Part shown: positions 28,862 through 37,534 of the stretch, piece by piece
Numbering within the stretch: the stretch's first letter is position 1
Layout of the letters: every line of letters begins with the position of its first letter
Assembly (NCBI GenBank): GCA_947462685.1
Contig: CANHPL010000004.1
Location: forward strand, 50,850 to 114,849
Source: Burkholderiaceae bacterium
Lineage (GTDB): Bacteria; Pseudomonadota; Gammaproteobacteria; Burkholderiales; Burkholderiaceae
Direction of reading: 5' to 3'
Length of the DNA: 64,000 bases
Notes under the pieces: generated by a model
Database searches by the model: none
What the model was told of the DNA's origin: nothing
Seen by the model: only the letters and a program-made list of their open reading frames with translations
Translations under genes and position numbers: made by a program

Positions 28862-29628
28862 TGGCCTTATTAGAAATTACAGGTGTAAATAAACGATTTG
28901 GGGGTTTGCAAGCCCTGAATGAAGCGTATTTGACTGTTCCGGAAGGTTTGATTGTAGGATTAATTGGACCCAATGGCGCTGGTAAAACCAGTTTTTTCAA
29001 TGTTATGACTGGTTTATACCCAGCAGATTCAGGGGTGTTTAAATTAAATGGCCAACCCTACAATCCAAGTGCTGTGGATGAAGTTTTAAAAGCGGGTATT
29101 GCAAGAACTTTTCAGAATATTCGGCTATTTAAAGAAATGACTGTTCTTGAAAATGTGATGGTGGGCCGACATGTGCGAAGCTCATCTGGATTTTTCAGTA
29201 CGATTTTTAAAACATCATCCCAAATTAAAGAAGAGAAACAAATTGTTAATGATGCTATGCGACTTTTAGCATATGTCGGGATTGAAAATGAAGCCTATCA
29301 AGTTTCAAAAAACCTCTCCTATGGATCCCAACGGCGTTTAGAAATCGCACGCGCGCTAGCGACTGAGCCACTTCTATTAGCTTTAGATGAGCCTGCGGCA
29401 GGCATGAACCAAACGGAAAAAAAAGAATTACAACACCTACTACAAAAAATTTGTGAGGACGGCACAACGATTTTAATGATTGAGCATGATGTTCGATTAG
29501 TGATGGGTATTTGCAGTGAAATCACCGTACTGGATGAAGGGCGAGTTATTGCCCAAGGCACTCCAGAGATTGTAAGAAGGGATCCTGCGGTAATTGAGGC
29601 TTATTTAGGCCTAGCACATCATGGTTAG
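28861..29628 (+). CDS. livG: Branched-chain amino acid ABC transporter ATP-binding protein LivG
   Basis: This is one of two ATPases of the transporter. Walker A is GPNGAGKTS, the ABC signature is the variant LSYGSQRRLEIARA, and Walker B is LLLALDEPAAGMN, followed by a switch histidine in MIEHD. The ATG at 28861 gives 255 residues and overlaps the livM stop by one base; the ORF track begins eight codons earlier inside livM. It overlaps livF by eight bases. Confidence 0.96.
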   Translation: MALLEITGVNKRFGGLQALNEAYLTVPEGLIVGLIGPNGAGKTSFFNVMTGLYPADSGVFKLNGQPYNPSAVDEVLKAGIARTFQNIRLFKEMTVLENVMVGRHVRSSSGFFSTIFKTSSQIKEEKQIVNDAMRLLAYVGIENEAYQVSKNLSYGSQRRLEIARALATEPLLLALDEPAAGMNQTEKKELQHLLQKICEDGTTILMIEHDVRLVMGICSEITVLDEGRVIAQGTPEIVRRDPAVIEAYLGLAHHG

Positions 29629-30334
29629 TGAGCATATTTTAAAAATCTCCAATCTTGAAATTTCTTATGGGGGAATAAGGGCAGTAAAAGACATTCATTT
29701 ATTTATTCAAAAGGGTGAGTTGGTCAGCTTAATTGGCTCCAATGGAGCGGGTAAAACAAGCACACTAAAAGCAATCGCGGGCTTATTGAAACCTAGTATG
29801 GGGAGTATCTTTTTTCAAGGAAAGCTTAGCAACTATCAATCACACAAATTAGTCCAAGAGGGACTTGCATTAGTTCCTGAGGGGCGCGGTATATTTACTC
29901 GAATGTCCGTTATGGAGAACTTGATGATGGGCGCTTATTTGCGAGATGATGAGCAAATTGAGCAGGATCTCCAACAAATGTTTGAATATTTTCCAAGGAT
30001 TTTAGAACGCGCCCATCAGTTAGCGGGAACTCTATCTGGCGGTGAACAACAAATGTTAGCGATTGCACGCGCACTCATGTCCAAACCTAAGTTGCTTTTA
30101 CTAGATGAGCCAACGATGGGGCTATCCCCGATGATGGTAGACAATATTTTTGAGGTTATCCGTAAAATATCTCAGCAAGGTATGACCATTTTTCTCGTTG
30201 AACAAAATGCCAATATTGCTTTAGCAATGTCTGACCGAGCTTATGTTATGGAAAGTGGCGAAATAACGATGACTGGTGAAGGCGAGGATCTTAGCCAAGA
30301 TCCTCGTATTCATTCAGCTTACTTGGGTGCTTGA
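29621..30334 (+). CDS. livF: Branched-chain amino acid ABC transporter ATP-binding protein LivF
   Basis: This is the second ATPase, 237 residues. Walker A GSNGAGKTS, signature LSGGEQQMLAIARA, Walker B LLLLDEPTMGLSP and the switch FLVEQN are complete. It is the last gene of livKHMGF. Near its 3' end the coding sequence holds a perfect 10-base inverted repeat (30283-30306). Its last 16 bases overlap the convergent aminotransferase gene. Confidence 0.96.
   Translation: MVSEHILKISNLEISYGGIRAVKDIHLFIQKGELVSLIGSNGAGKTSTLKAIAGLLKPSMGSIFFQGKLSNYQSHKLVQEGLALVPEGRGIFTRMSVMENLMMGAYLRDDEQIEQDLQQMFEYFPRILERAHQLAGTLSGGEQQMLAIARALMSKPKLLLLDEPTMGLSPMMVDNIFEVIRKISQQGMTIFLVEQNANIALAMSDRAYVMESGEITMTGEGEDLSQDPRIHSAYLGA
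30283..30306. repeat. Perfect inverted repeat in the 3' end of livF
   Basis: The arms CGAGGATCTT and AAGATCCTCG enclose the four-base loop AGCC. It lies inside the coding sequence just before the convergent overlap with the aminotransferase gene. No T run follows on either strand. Confidence 0.7.
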
Positions 30335-31497
30335 GTCAAAAAACTATCTAGCATAGAAATCATTTGATCGATTTCATCGCGACTTACGTTGAGAGCCGGC
30401 ATAAATCTTAATAAATCTGGACGAGGTGAGTTAATCAATAATCCAGTGGGTGTATTGTTTCTTGCGGCCTCTACTAGATCTGGACCAATATCACGCCCTA
30501 ACTTAAGGGCACGCAATAATCCTTCACCCCTTTCACCAGCCATTTGATACTTTTCTGAAAGCTGTAATAATTTTTCTTTGAGATATTCGCCTTTAGCTTG
30601 AACTTCTTCTAGAAATCCAGGAGCAGTTAACTGTTGAATAACACTGATACCTACGGCACACATTAATGGGTTGCCGTTATAAGTCCCCCCTTGGTCACCT
30701 GGCTCAAAGCATGCAACCGCGTCAGTACACAAAAGTGCAGATAAAGGCACACCACCACCGATACCCTTTCCAAGAGTCATGATATCTGGCTCAATATTGA
30801 AGAGTTGATGGGCAAATAATTTACCAGTTCGCCCACAACCAGATTGAACTTCATCAACAATCAATAAGATGCCTTTTTCTGAAGTAAGCTTGCGCAACGC
30901 TTTCATAAATTCTTGCGTGGCTGGAATGACACCTCCCTCACCTTGAACTGGCTCCAACATCACTGCAACAGTTTTTTTATTGATTAATTTTTCAACTGAA
31001 GCTAAATCATTTAAATCTGCTTTTGGAAAACCATCTACTTGAGGGGCAAACATCGTATCCCAACCTGGCTTGCCTGAGGCGCTCATCGTTGCAATGGTTC
31101 GCCCATGAAAACTATGATCAAACGTAATAATTTCATAGGCTGAATGTTTGTGGATCTTACCCCATTTACGCGCAAGTTTAATTGCCCCCTCATTTGCTTC
31201 AGCACCACTGTTTGCAAAAAAGACTTTATCAAAACAGCTATTTGCAGTCAGAAGGTCAGCGAGCTCAATCATTGGGGAGTTATAAAACGCTGGACTAGGA
31301 TTAATTACCTTGCGCGCTTGAGCATCCAAGGCGGCAATCATACCAGGATTGCCGTGACCTAAACAATTCACGGCCCAGCCCTGCATAAAATCTAGATAGT
31401 GTTTTCCATTGTTATCGACTAACCAAGAGCCGTTACCTGAAATCATTTCGATTTCAGGTCTTTTGGTGATGAACATGACTGAATGTGGATCGTGCAT
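30319..31497 (-). CDS. argD: Acetylornithine-type aminotransferase (class III, PLP)
   Basis: This is a class III PLP-dependent transaminase of 392 residues. Typical stretches are FANSGAEANEGAIKLARKW (near 95), HGRTIATMSASG, LLIVDEVQSGCGRTG (near 216) and the catalytic lysine in TLGKGIGGGVPLSALL (near 243). The best fit is acetylornithine transaminase of arginine synthesis, which would join argF and argG elsewhere in this window. Related ornithine or 4-aminobutyrate transaminases cannot be excluded by eye. It converges on livF and is followed upstream by the reductase gene. Confidence 0.85.
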   Translation of the reverse strand: MHDPHSVMFITKRPEIEMISGNGSWLVDNNGKHYLDFMQGWAVNCLGHGNPGMIAALDAQARKVINPSPAFYNSPMIELADLLTANSCFDKVFFANSGAEANEGAIKLARKWGKIHKHSAYEIITFDHSFHGRTIATMSASGKPGWDTMFAPQVDGFPKADLNDLASVEKLINKKTVAVMLEPVQGEGGVIPATQEFMKALRKLTSEKGILLIVDEVQSGCGRTGKLFAHQLFNIEPDIMTLGKGIGGGVPLSALLCTDAVACFEPGDQGGTYNGNPLMCAVGISVIQQLTAPGFLEEVQAKGEYLKEKLLQLSEKYQMAGERGEGLLRALKLGRDIGPDLVEAARNNTPTGLLINSPRPDLLRFMPALNVSRDEIDQMISMLDSFLTQAPK

Positions 31498-31559
31498 AGT
31501 GTTCTCGATAAATAAATTAAGGATTGTTCATTTTAAGTTTCAAAGATGACGGAATTTCT

Positions 31560-32645
31560 TCAATTGGCAAGATCAGCAGCTGAGGTAAATGAATCTGCAT
31601 AAAACTCATCTTCAGGAAGTTGGCATTTATTTGTGAAGTCTCTTTGGGCAGAAGTGATGACAATGGGGGCGCCACAGGCATAAACTTGATATTCACTCAT
31701 ATTTGGATAATCATCAACCGCCGCTTGATGAACAAATCCAGCTCTGCCTTGCCAAGCATCTTCAGGCAGAGCATCAGAAATCACTGGAATATATTGGATA
31801 TGGGAGTGCTCTTTCGCCCAAGTTAAACATTTTTCATGCTCGTATAAATCACTTGGCCGACGTCCACCCCAATAAATATGGATTGGCCTTGTCATTTTTT
31901 CATGTATGGTGTGCTCAATAATCGCTTGTATTGGTGCAAAACCAGTCCCAGAAGCGATAAAAATCATTGGCTTATCAGATGCCTCTCTTAAAAAGAAACT
32001 GCCTAGCGGGCCTTCAAAGCGAAGAATATCTTTTACTTTCATGAGGGCATTCGGATTAGCACCAAATACATGGTCAGTAAATAATCCTCCTGGCATATGA
32101 CGAATATGAAGTTCTATAGGACCTTCTTCATGGGGAGGGGTGGCAATGGAATATGCCCTTCGTTTACCATCTTTGAGTAAAAACTCTACGTATTGACCAG
32201 CGCGGTACTGAAACCTCTCCGTTGAGGGAAGTTGTAGCTTTAAGACCATGACATCACTCGCAACTTGTTCTAAATCAGCTACTCGGCAAGGGATTTTTTT
32301 GATAGGAATTTCGCCAGCTTCAATTTCTCGAGCTGATACCAAACAGTCGCTTAAAGGAAAAGAGCAGCAAAGAAGTGCTACTTTACGTTGCTCCTCTTCT
32401 TCTGTCAGTGTTGATGCGTTGTGTGGCCCCATACGAACTTCGCCACCAAGGATTTTTCCTTTACATGAACCACAGGCACCATTTTTACAGCCATAGGCTA
32501 GAATAATTCCAGCTTTGAGAGAGGCATCTAAAATAGTTTCATCTGGTTGAACGGAAAAGCTTTTGCCACTTGCTTGAAGTGTCACTACAAAACTTGCGCT
32601 AGAATCCAAAACACGTCCTTTCATATAACGTTTACTATTCATCAT
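31560..32645 (-). CDS. Ferredoxin-type flavin reductase (CDP-6-deoxyglucoseen reductase-like)
   Basis: This electron-transfer protein combines an N-terminal plant-type [2Fe-2S] ferredoxin (YGCKNGACGSCKG, fourth cysteine in LLCCSFP) with an FAD/NAD(P)H reductase. RAYSIATPP binds FAD and GTGFAPIQAI binds the nicotinamide nucleotide. The layout matches proteins annotated as CDP-6-deoxy-delta-3,4-glucoseen reductase in Burkholderiales. That name probably overstates what is known, and no dideoxysugar genes are nearby. The start is uncertain: GTG 32666, ATG 32645 or ATG 32624. All lie against or within the divergent SDR gene. Confidence 0.83.
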   Translation of the reverse strand: MMNSKRYMKGRVLDSSASFVVTLQASGKSFSVQPDETILDASLKAGIILAYGCKNGACGSCKGKILGGEVRMGPHNASTLTEEEEQRKVALLCCSFPLSDCLVSAREIEAGEIPIKKIPCRVADLEQVASDVMVLKLQLPSTERFQYRAGQYVEFLLKDGKRRAYSIATPPHEEGPIELHIRHMPGGLFTDHVFGANPNALMKVKDILRFEGPLGSFFLREASDKPMIFIASGTGFAPIQAIIEHTIHEKMTRPIHIYWGGRRPSDLYEHEKCLTWAKEHSHIQYIPVISDALPEDAWQGRAGFVHQAAVDDYPNMSEYQVYACGAPIVITSAQRDFTNKCQLPEDEFYADSFTSAADLAN

Positions 32646-33540
32646 GTCAGTATCTTCATCCGTCACTGCAAATCAACCAAGAGCTCTAATCATTGGTTGC
32701 GGTGATGTTGGCATGAGAATACTACCTATTTTAGTCAAAACTCACAAAGTATATGTATTAACCACTCAGGATTCTAAAAAAAGCCTTTTGAGAAGCATGG
32801 GAGCAGTTCCCCTGGTCGGCAATTTAGATCAACGGCATACCCTGAAAAAAATAGCACATTTAGCCCCATATGTGATTCATCTTGCACCGCCAAATCAAGA
32901 GGGTCCCAAAGACCTTAGAACGAGAAATTTATTGCGCGCTCTCTCTCAAGGGGGGAAAACGCAACGTTTGATTTATGTCAGCACATCAGGTGTTTATGGC
33001 GATTGCAAAGGAGATTTTGTTTCAGAAACAAGGACTTTAGCTCCTACTAATCCTAGGGGTCAAAGAAGAATGGATGCTGAACAACAGCTTAGAGCCTGGG
33101 CAATCTACCATCGGGTCCAAGTAAGTATTTTGCGCGTCCCCGGGATTTATGCTGGTAACCGTTTACCAATTGAACGATTAAAGACTGGAACTCCTGCTTT
33201 AAAACATGAGGAAGATGTATTTACAAACCATATACATGCAGATGATTTAGCGCGAATCATTCTTTACGCTTTATATCGAGGATCACCACAACGAGTTCTC
33301 AATGCAAGCGATTCGAGTTGGCTCAAAATGGGGGAGTATTTTGACTTGGTTGCAAAAACTTTCGGCTTACCAAGTCCTCAACGCTTAACGTTTGAGGAAC
33401 TAAGAACTCAAGTTAGCTCACAAATGCTGAGTTTTATGAAGGAGTCTAGACGACTCCAAAATGAGCGTTTAATGGAGTTAGGGTTTCATTTCTTGTATCC
33501 AACAGTTGAAGACTTTCTTCAATACCAAAAAGAGAAGTAA
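32644..33540 (+). CDS. NAD-dependent epimerase/SDR family protein
   Basis: This is an extended short-chain dehydrogenase-like protein of 298 residues. The nucleotide-binding GCGDVGMRILPIL appears near residue 18, and LIYVSTSGVYGDCKGD (near 112-127) is the Ser/Tyr active-site region. HADDLARIILYAL is typical of the epimerase superfamily. It is nearest to the YeeZ-like group whose substrate is unknown. Its start overlaps the 5' end of the divergent reductase gene, so each gene must have promoter elements inside the other. Its end converges on glnS with a 13-base gap. Confidence 0.85.
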   Translation: MSVSSSVTANQPRALIIGCGDVGMRILPILVKTHKVYVLTTQDSKKSLLRSMGAVPLVGNLDQRHTLKKIAHLAPYVIHLAPPNQEGPKDLRTRNLLRALSQGGKTQRLIYVSTSGVYGDCKGDFVSETRTLAPTNPRGQRRMDAEQQLRAWAIYHRVQVSILRVPGIYAGNRLPIERLKTGTPALKHEEDVFTNHIHADDLARIILYALYRGSPQRVLNASDSSWLKMGEYFDLVAKTFGLPSPQRLTFEELRTQVSSQMLSFMKESRRLQNERLMELGFHFLYPTVEDFLQYQKEK

Positions 33541-33553
33541 GACACTTTTTAGG

Positions 33554-35335
33554 CTATTTTTTCCATTGATCCTTTAATCCCACTGCAAAATTAAATACAG
33601 GTCGGTCAGTTGTGTAATCAACACGATCAGCCACAAAATAGCCATGTCTTTCAAATTGAAAGCGTTGTTCTATAACGGCAAGTGCAAGACTGGGCTCAAC
33701 AAACGCACGTAAGATTTTTTTAGAATCAGGATTAAGAAGCGTTAAAAAATCTTTATCCCCACTCGCTGGATTTGGATCTGTAAAGAGTCGATCATACATA
33801 CGGATTTCCGCTTGAATAGCATGGCTCACGCTAACCCAATGAATATTTCCTTTGACTTTGTAATCTGCTGAGCCTGGAGTGCCGCTTTTACTATCCGGAA
33901 AATATTTGACTCGAACAGCGATTGGATTGCCATGTTCATCTGTATCAAAACCTGTGCATTCCACAACAAAGCCATAACGTAATCTCACTCGATTGCCGGG
34001 TTGACCATCTTTCGGTGGATAAAGCCTGAAGAAACCTTTCATGGGCTCCATCATAAAGTCATCTGATTCGATCCAAAGTTCTTTCGTGAGCGCAAATTCA
34101 CGACGCCCCCAGTCTTCATGATGGGGATGTTTTGGCGCAGAGCACCACTCAAGATCACCCTCAAAGTTTTCAATAATCAGTTTCAGAGGCGACAAAACTG
34201 CAGTGCCTCTTTCTACTTTAGGATCTAAATCATCTCTGAGGGATTGTTCTAAAACACTCATATCAATCCAACTATCTGCTTTAGAGACACCAATTCGTTC
34301 ACAAAAGAGTTGTAAAGCCTCTGGGGTGTAACCTCTCCGACGAAGGCCAACTATGGTTGGCATGCGAGGGTCATCCCAGTCGTCAACATAATTTTCTTGA
34401 ACAAGTTGCAGTAATTTACGCTTACTCGTTAATGTATAAGTTAAATTTAACCTAGCAAACTCATATTGATGGGGCAGAGGTGACTTGAGAGCACCTGCAG
34501 TTTCAAGTTCATGAAGAATCCATTCATACAAAGGACGATTATTCTCAAACTCCAAAGTACAAATAGAGTGCGTAATGTTTTCTAGCGCATCAGAAATGCA
34601 ATGTGTAAAGTCGTATAGAGGATAGATACACCAAGTGTTACCAGTTCGGTGATGATGCGCATGACGAATGCGATAAATGACTGGATCACGCATCACCAGG
34701 TTAGGGTGAGTCATATCAATCTTTAAGCGGAGAACATGTTCACCGTCAGCGAATTGATCAGCCCGCATACCTCTAAAGAGTTCTAAGTTTTCAGCAACAC
34801 TTCGATTTCTAAAGGGGCTTTCTTTACCGGTTTGTTGAAAGTTTCCTCGGTTGATTTGGATATCTTCAGCGCTTTGACTATCTACATAGGCTTTACCGGA
34901 AGATATTAATATTTCTGCAAATGAATAGAGGGTTTCGAAGTAATCGCTGGCATAAAACTGATAGGATTTTCCCTGATGATGCCAGTCAAATCCTAGCCAC
35001 GTAACAGCGTCCAAGATACTATCGACATATTCTGTTTCTTCTTTTGCTGGATTGGTATCATCAAAACGCATATGACATCTTGCACCACCCGGTAACTGCC
35101 CATAATCGAGGGCAAGACCAAAATTAAGGCATATGCTCTTCGCATGACCAATGTGCAGGTAGCCATTAGGCTCCGGTGGAAACCTAGTAATGACAGAAGG
35201 TAGGCGATTACCACTGCTATCTAAACGATTAGCATAAATGCCTTTGGCACCATCATGATCAATAATCTGCCGCAAAAAGTTAGAAACCTCGGTGTTTGCC
35301 GAGGTTTCTAAGGAGTTTTTTATTTCTTTAGACAT
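33554..35335 (-). CDS. glnS: Glutaminyl-tRNA synthetase
   Basis: GlnS is a class I synthetase. The HIGH-type motif lies in PPEPNGYLHIGHAKS near residue 57, and the KMSKS-like site in TLTSKRKLLQLV. VGLRRRGYTPEALQLFCERIG is characteristic of the GlnS branch. The C-terminal anticodon-binding beta barrels are present, and the length is 593 residues. I use the ATG at 35335; a GTG two codons upstream is the ORF-track start. Codons 9-18 form a terminator-like hairpin. The start cannot move past it, because the following NFLRQIID aligns with the N-terminus of known GlnS. Confidence 0.96.
   Translation of the reverse strand: MSKEIKNSLETSANTEVSNFLRQIIDHDGAKGIYANRLDSSGNRLPSVITRFPPEPNGYLHIGHAKSICLNFGLALDYGQLPGGARCHMRFDDTNPAKEETEYVDSILDAVTWLGFDWHHQGKSYQFYASDYFETLYSFAEILISSGKAYVDSQSAEDIQINRGNFQQTGKESPFRNRSVAENLELFRGMRADQFADGEHVLRLKIDMTHPNLVMRDPVIYRIRHAHHHRTGNTWCIYPLYDFTHCISDALENITHSICTLEFENNRPLYEWILHELETAGALKSPLPHQYEFARLNLTYTLTSKRKLLQLVQENYVDDWDDPRMPTIVGLRRRGYTPEALQLFCERIGVSKADSWIDMSVLEQSLRDDLDPKVERGTAVLSPLKLIIENFEGDLEWCSAPKHPHHEDWGRREFALTKELWIESDDFMMEPMKGFFRLYPPKDGQPGNRVRLRYGFVVECTGFDTDEHGNPIAVRVKYFPDSKSGTPGSADYKVKGNIHWVSVSHAIQAEIRMYDRLFTDPNPASGDKDFLTLLNPDSKKILRAFVEPSLALAVIEQRFQFERHGYFVADRVDYTTDRPVFNFAVGLKDQWKK
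35274..35310 (-). terminator. Terminator-like hairpin inside the 5' end of glnS
   Basis: The perfect 12-base arms TAGAAACCTCGG and CCGAGGTTTCTA enclose a six-base loop. On the minus strand the stem is followed by ACTTTTTG, giving the form of an intrinsic terminator. It lies within codons 9-18 of glnS, about 60 bases past the tctA stop. It could end tctBA transcripts or act as an attenuator for glnS. Confidence 0.6.
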
Positions 35336-35369
35336 AGACACATATTGTAATGTGCCTTGAAGAACACCA

Positions 35370-36872
35370 TCAATCTTCTACGAAAGCTTCTTCACGGGTC
35401 TTCTTAAATGCTGGAAGCATTACGATCACTACCAAGAATGCTGCAGCGGCTAAGAGCGATGCTGAAAGTGGACGAGTTAAAAATACGGTGTAATCGCCAC
35501 GAGATAACAAGAGTGCTCTACGGAAGTTTTCTTCCATCATAGGCCCTAATACAAAGCCTAGTAATAAAGGAGGAGCTTCACACTTAAACTTCATGAAGAG
35601 ATATCCAAGAATACCGAAACCAGCAGTCAAATAGATATCGAATACTGTGTTGTTTACAGAGTAAACACCAATACAACAGAAAACTAAGATGGCAGGATAT
35701 AGATGTCTATATGGGATTGTTAACAACTTAACCCAAACACCAATCATTGGTAAATTTAAAATAATCAACATAAAATTACCAATCCACATCGAGGCAATTA
35801 GACCCCAGAAGAGAGCTGGATTGCTAGTCATCACTTGCGGACCAGGTTGAATATTATGAATCGTCATCGCACCAACCATTAGCGCCATCACAGCGTTTGG
35901 TGGAATACCTAAAGTTAGTAGTGGAATGAAGGAAGTTTGAGCAGCAGCGTTATTCGCGCTTTCTGGAGCAGCAACACCCTCGATAGCGCCTTTGCCAAAC
36001 TCATGACCATATTTAGATACTTTTTTCTCCAAAGAGTAAGCTCCGAAAGCAGCAAGAGCGGCACCACCACCTGGCAGAATACCTAAAACAGACCCTAAAG
36101 TTGTACCACGTAAGATTGGCATGATCATACGTTTAAAGTCTGCCTTAGTGGGCCACAAATTAGTAACCTTGTCCAAGAATGTTTCCCGATTTTCTTTTTG
36201 CTCAAGGTTTGCCATAATCTCAGCAAAACCAAACACGCCCATCGCCACGGCAACGAATCCTAAACCATCGGTTAATTGAGGTACATCAAAAGAATATCGA
36301 GCAGTACCAGAGTTAACGTCGGTTCCAACAAGGCCTAATAAAAGACCAAGGACAATCATGGCAATCGCTTTGATTAATGATCCAGAAGCTAAAACCACAG
36401 CACCAATTAAGCCCAATACCATTAATGAAAAATATTCAGCAGGACCGAATTTGAAAGCCAACTCAGATAACGGAGCAGCAAATGCGGCCAAAACTAATGT
36501 AGCCACGCAGCCAGCGAAGAATGACCCCATACCAGCAGTAAATAAGGCCACACCTGCTCGACCATTTCTCGCCATCTTATAGCCGTCAATCGCGGTAACG
36601 ACAGAAGAGGACTCCCCTGGAATATTAATCAAAATAGCCGTGGTTGATCCACCATATTGTGCACCGTAGTAAATACCGGCAAGCATAATTAAAGCAGCAA
36701 TTGGGGGGAGAGCGTAGGTAGCTGGAAGCAACATCGCAATGGTTGCAATTGGTCCGAGTCCAGGTAAAACCCCAATAAGAGTTCCAAGAACACAGCCAAT
36801 AAAGCAATAGGCTAAGTTTTGTAGAGTAAAGGCTGTAGCAAAGCCTAGGGAGAGATTACTTAACAGATCCAT
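35370..36872 (-). CDS. tctA: Tripartite tricarboxylate transporter, large membrane subunit TctA
   Basis: TctA is the large membrane subunit of a TTT-family secondary transporter, 500 residues with about 11-12 membrane segments. The two related glycine-rich motifs are GVLPGLGPIATIAMLLP near residue 39 and GILPGGGAALAAFGAYS in the second half. The transporter normally works with a small membrane subunit (TctB, immediately upstream here) and a periplasmic binding protein. No TctC gene is in the window, so the substrate is open. Confidence 0.94.
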   Translation of the reverse strand: MDLLSNLSLGFATAFTLQNLAYCFIGCVLGTLIGVLPGLGPIATIAMLLPATYALPPIAALIMLAGIYYGAQYGGSTTAILINIPGESSSVVTAIDGYKMARNGRAGVALFTAGMGSFFAGCVATLVLAAFAAPLSELAFKFGPAEYFSLMVLGLIGAVVLASGSLIKAIAMIVLGLLLGLVGTDVNSGTARYSFDVPQLTDGLGFVAVAMGVFGFAEIMANLEQKENRETFLDKVTNLWPTKADFKRMIMPILRGTTLGSVLGILPGGGAALAAFGAYSLEKKVSKYGHEFGKGAIEGVAAPESANNAAAQTSFIPLLTLGIPPNAVMALMVGAMTIHNIQPGPQVMTSNPALFWGLIASMWIGNFMLIILNLPMIGVWVKLLTIPYRHLYPAILVFCCIGVYSVNNTVFDIYLTAGFGILGYLFMKFKCEAPPLLLGFVLGPMMEENFRRALLLSRGDYTVFLTRPLSASLLAAAAFLVVIVMLPAFKKTREEAFVED

Positions 36873-36919
36873 TTGATAGTTCTTTCTTTAATAGGTATTT
36901 GTTTGTATGGACAGATTGA

Positions 36920-37387
36920 TTAGCCGACTAGGAATGGAGGCCATACTGGGAACTGAAGTTTGAGGCCCCATACGAATGCTCCATAGCAAATACCAATCAA
37001 AATGATAGAGCTCACTAGAGTTTGCTTCCAATTAAATTCATGACTTGCTAAAGCCGAGAAATAAACTAATATGATGATAGATAAAATCAGACCTAAATAT
37101 TGAAGAATCACGGCAAATAAAATAACAGCGCCAGTAATCCAAAGTACAGTCTTCCAATCCCATTTTCCAAGGTCATGCTCTTCACTGCTTGCAGCTAAAG
37201 ACTTTACTAAAACGATGAGACCAAGCAGTCCAAGAAGCACGCCCAACCAAAATGGAAAATAACCCGAACCCATTTTTGCTGCCGTACCCATTTGATAGCC
37301 TCGAGCAAGTATTGCGAAAAATGCTCCAAATGCAATAAACATTAAACCTGAGGCAAAGTCTTTCTTATCTTTTATTCTCAATTCCAA
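36920..37387 (-). CDS. tctB: Tripartite tricarboxylate transporter, small membrane subunit TctB
   Basis: This is a 155-residue membrane protein with four hydrophobic segments, matching the TctB/DUF1468 family. The first segment carries the usual FASGLMFIAFGAFFAILAR pattern, and a Gly-rich MGSGYFPFWLGVLLGLLG follows. It lies 47 bases before tctA on the same strand and is divergent from alaS, with a 147-base region that must hold both promoters. Confidence 0.9.
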   Translation of the reverse strand: MELRIKDKKDFASGLMFIAFGAFFAILARGYQMGTAAKMGSGYFPFWLGVLLGLLGLIVLVKSLAASSEEHDLGKWDWKTVLWITGAVILFAVILQYLGLILSIIILVYFSALASHEFNWKQTLVSSIILIGICYGAFVWGLKLQFPVWPPFLVG

Positions 37388-37499
37388 CTCCTAAATAATT
37401 GTTTTAATAACGATGAGTGATTGTAAGTTTAATTTTCCTGATTCACCCTAAGGGTTTCCCCTTATTCTCGAGATTAAACCACATGTATAGTGTGAGTTT

Positions 37500-37527
37500 T
37501 TGGCAATTCGCACCAAAATGAGATAAT
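37500..37527 (+). promoter_or_regulatory. Likely sigma-70 promoter of alaS
   Basis: TTGGCA (37500-37505) and GATAAT (37522-37527), each 5 of 6 matches to consensus, are separated by 16 bases. The predicted start of transcription falls at about 37534, next to the alaS ATG at 37535, so the message could be leaderless. Confidence 0.5.
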
Positions 37528-37534
37528 ACCGTTT

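Noticed and set aside
31560-32645. The reductase as part of a deoxysugar (ascarylose-type) pathway
   Set aside because: The common annotation suggests this, but no dehydratase, aminotransferase or glycosyltransferase partners of that pathway are nearby.
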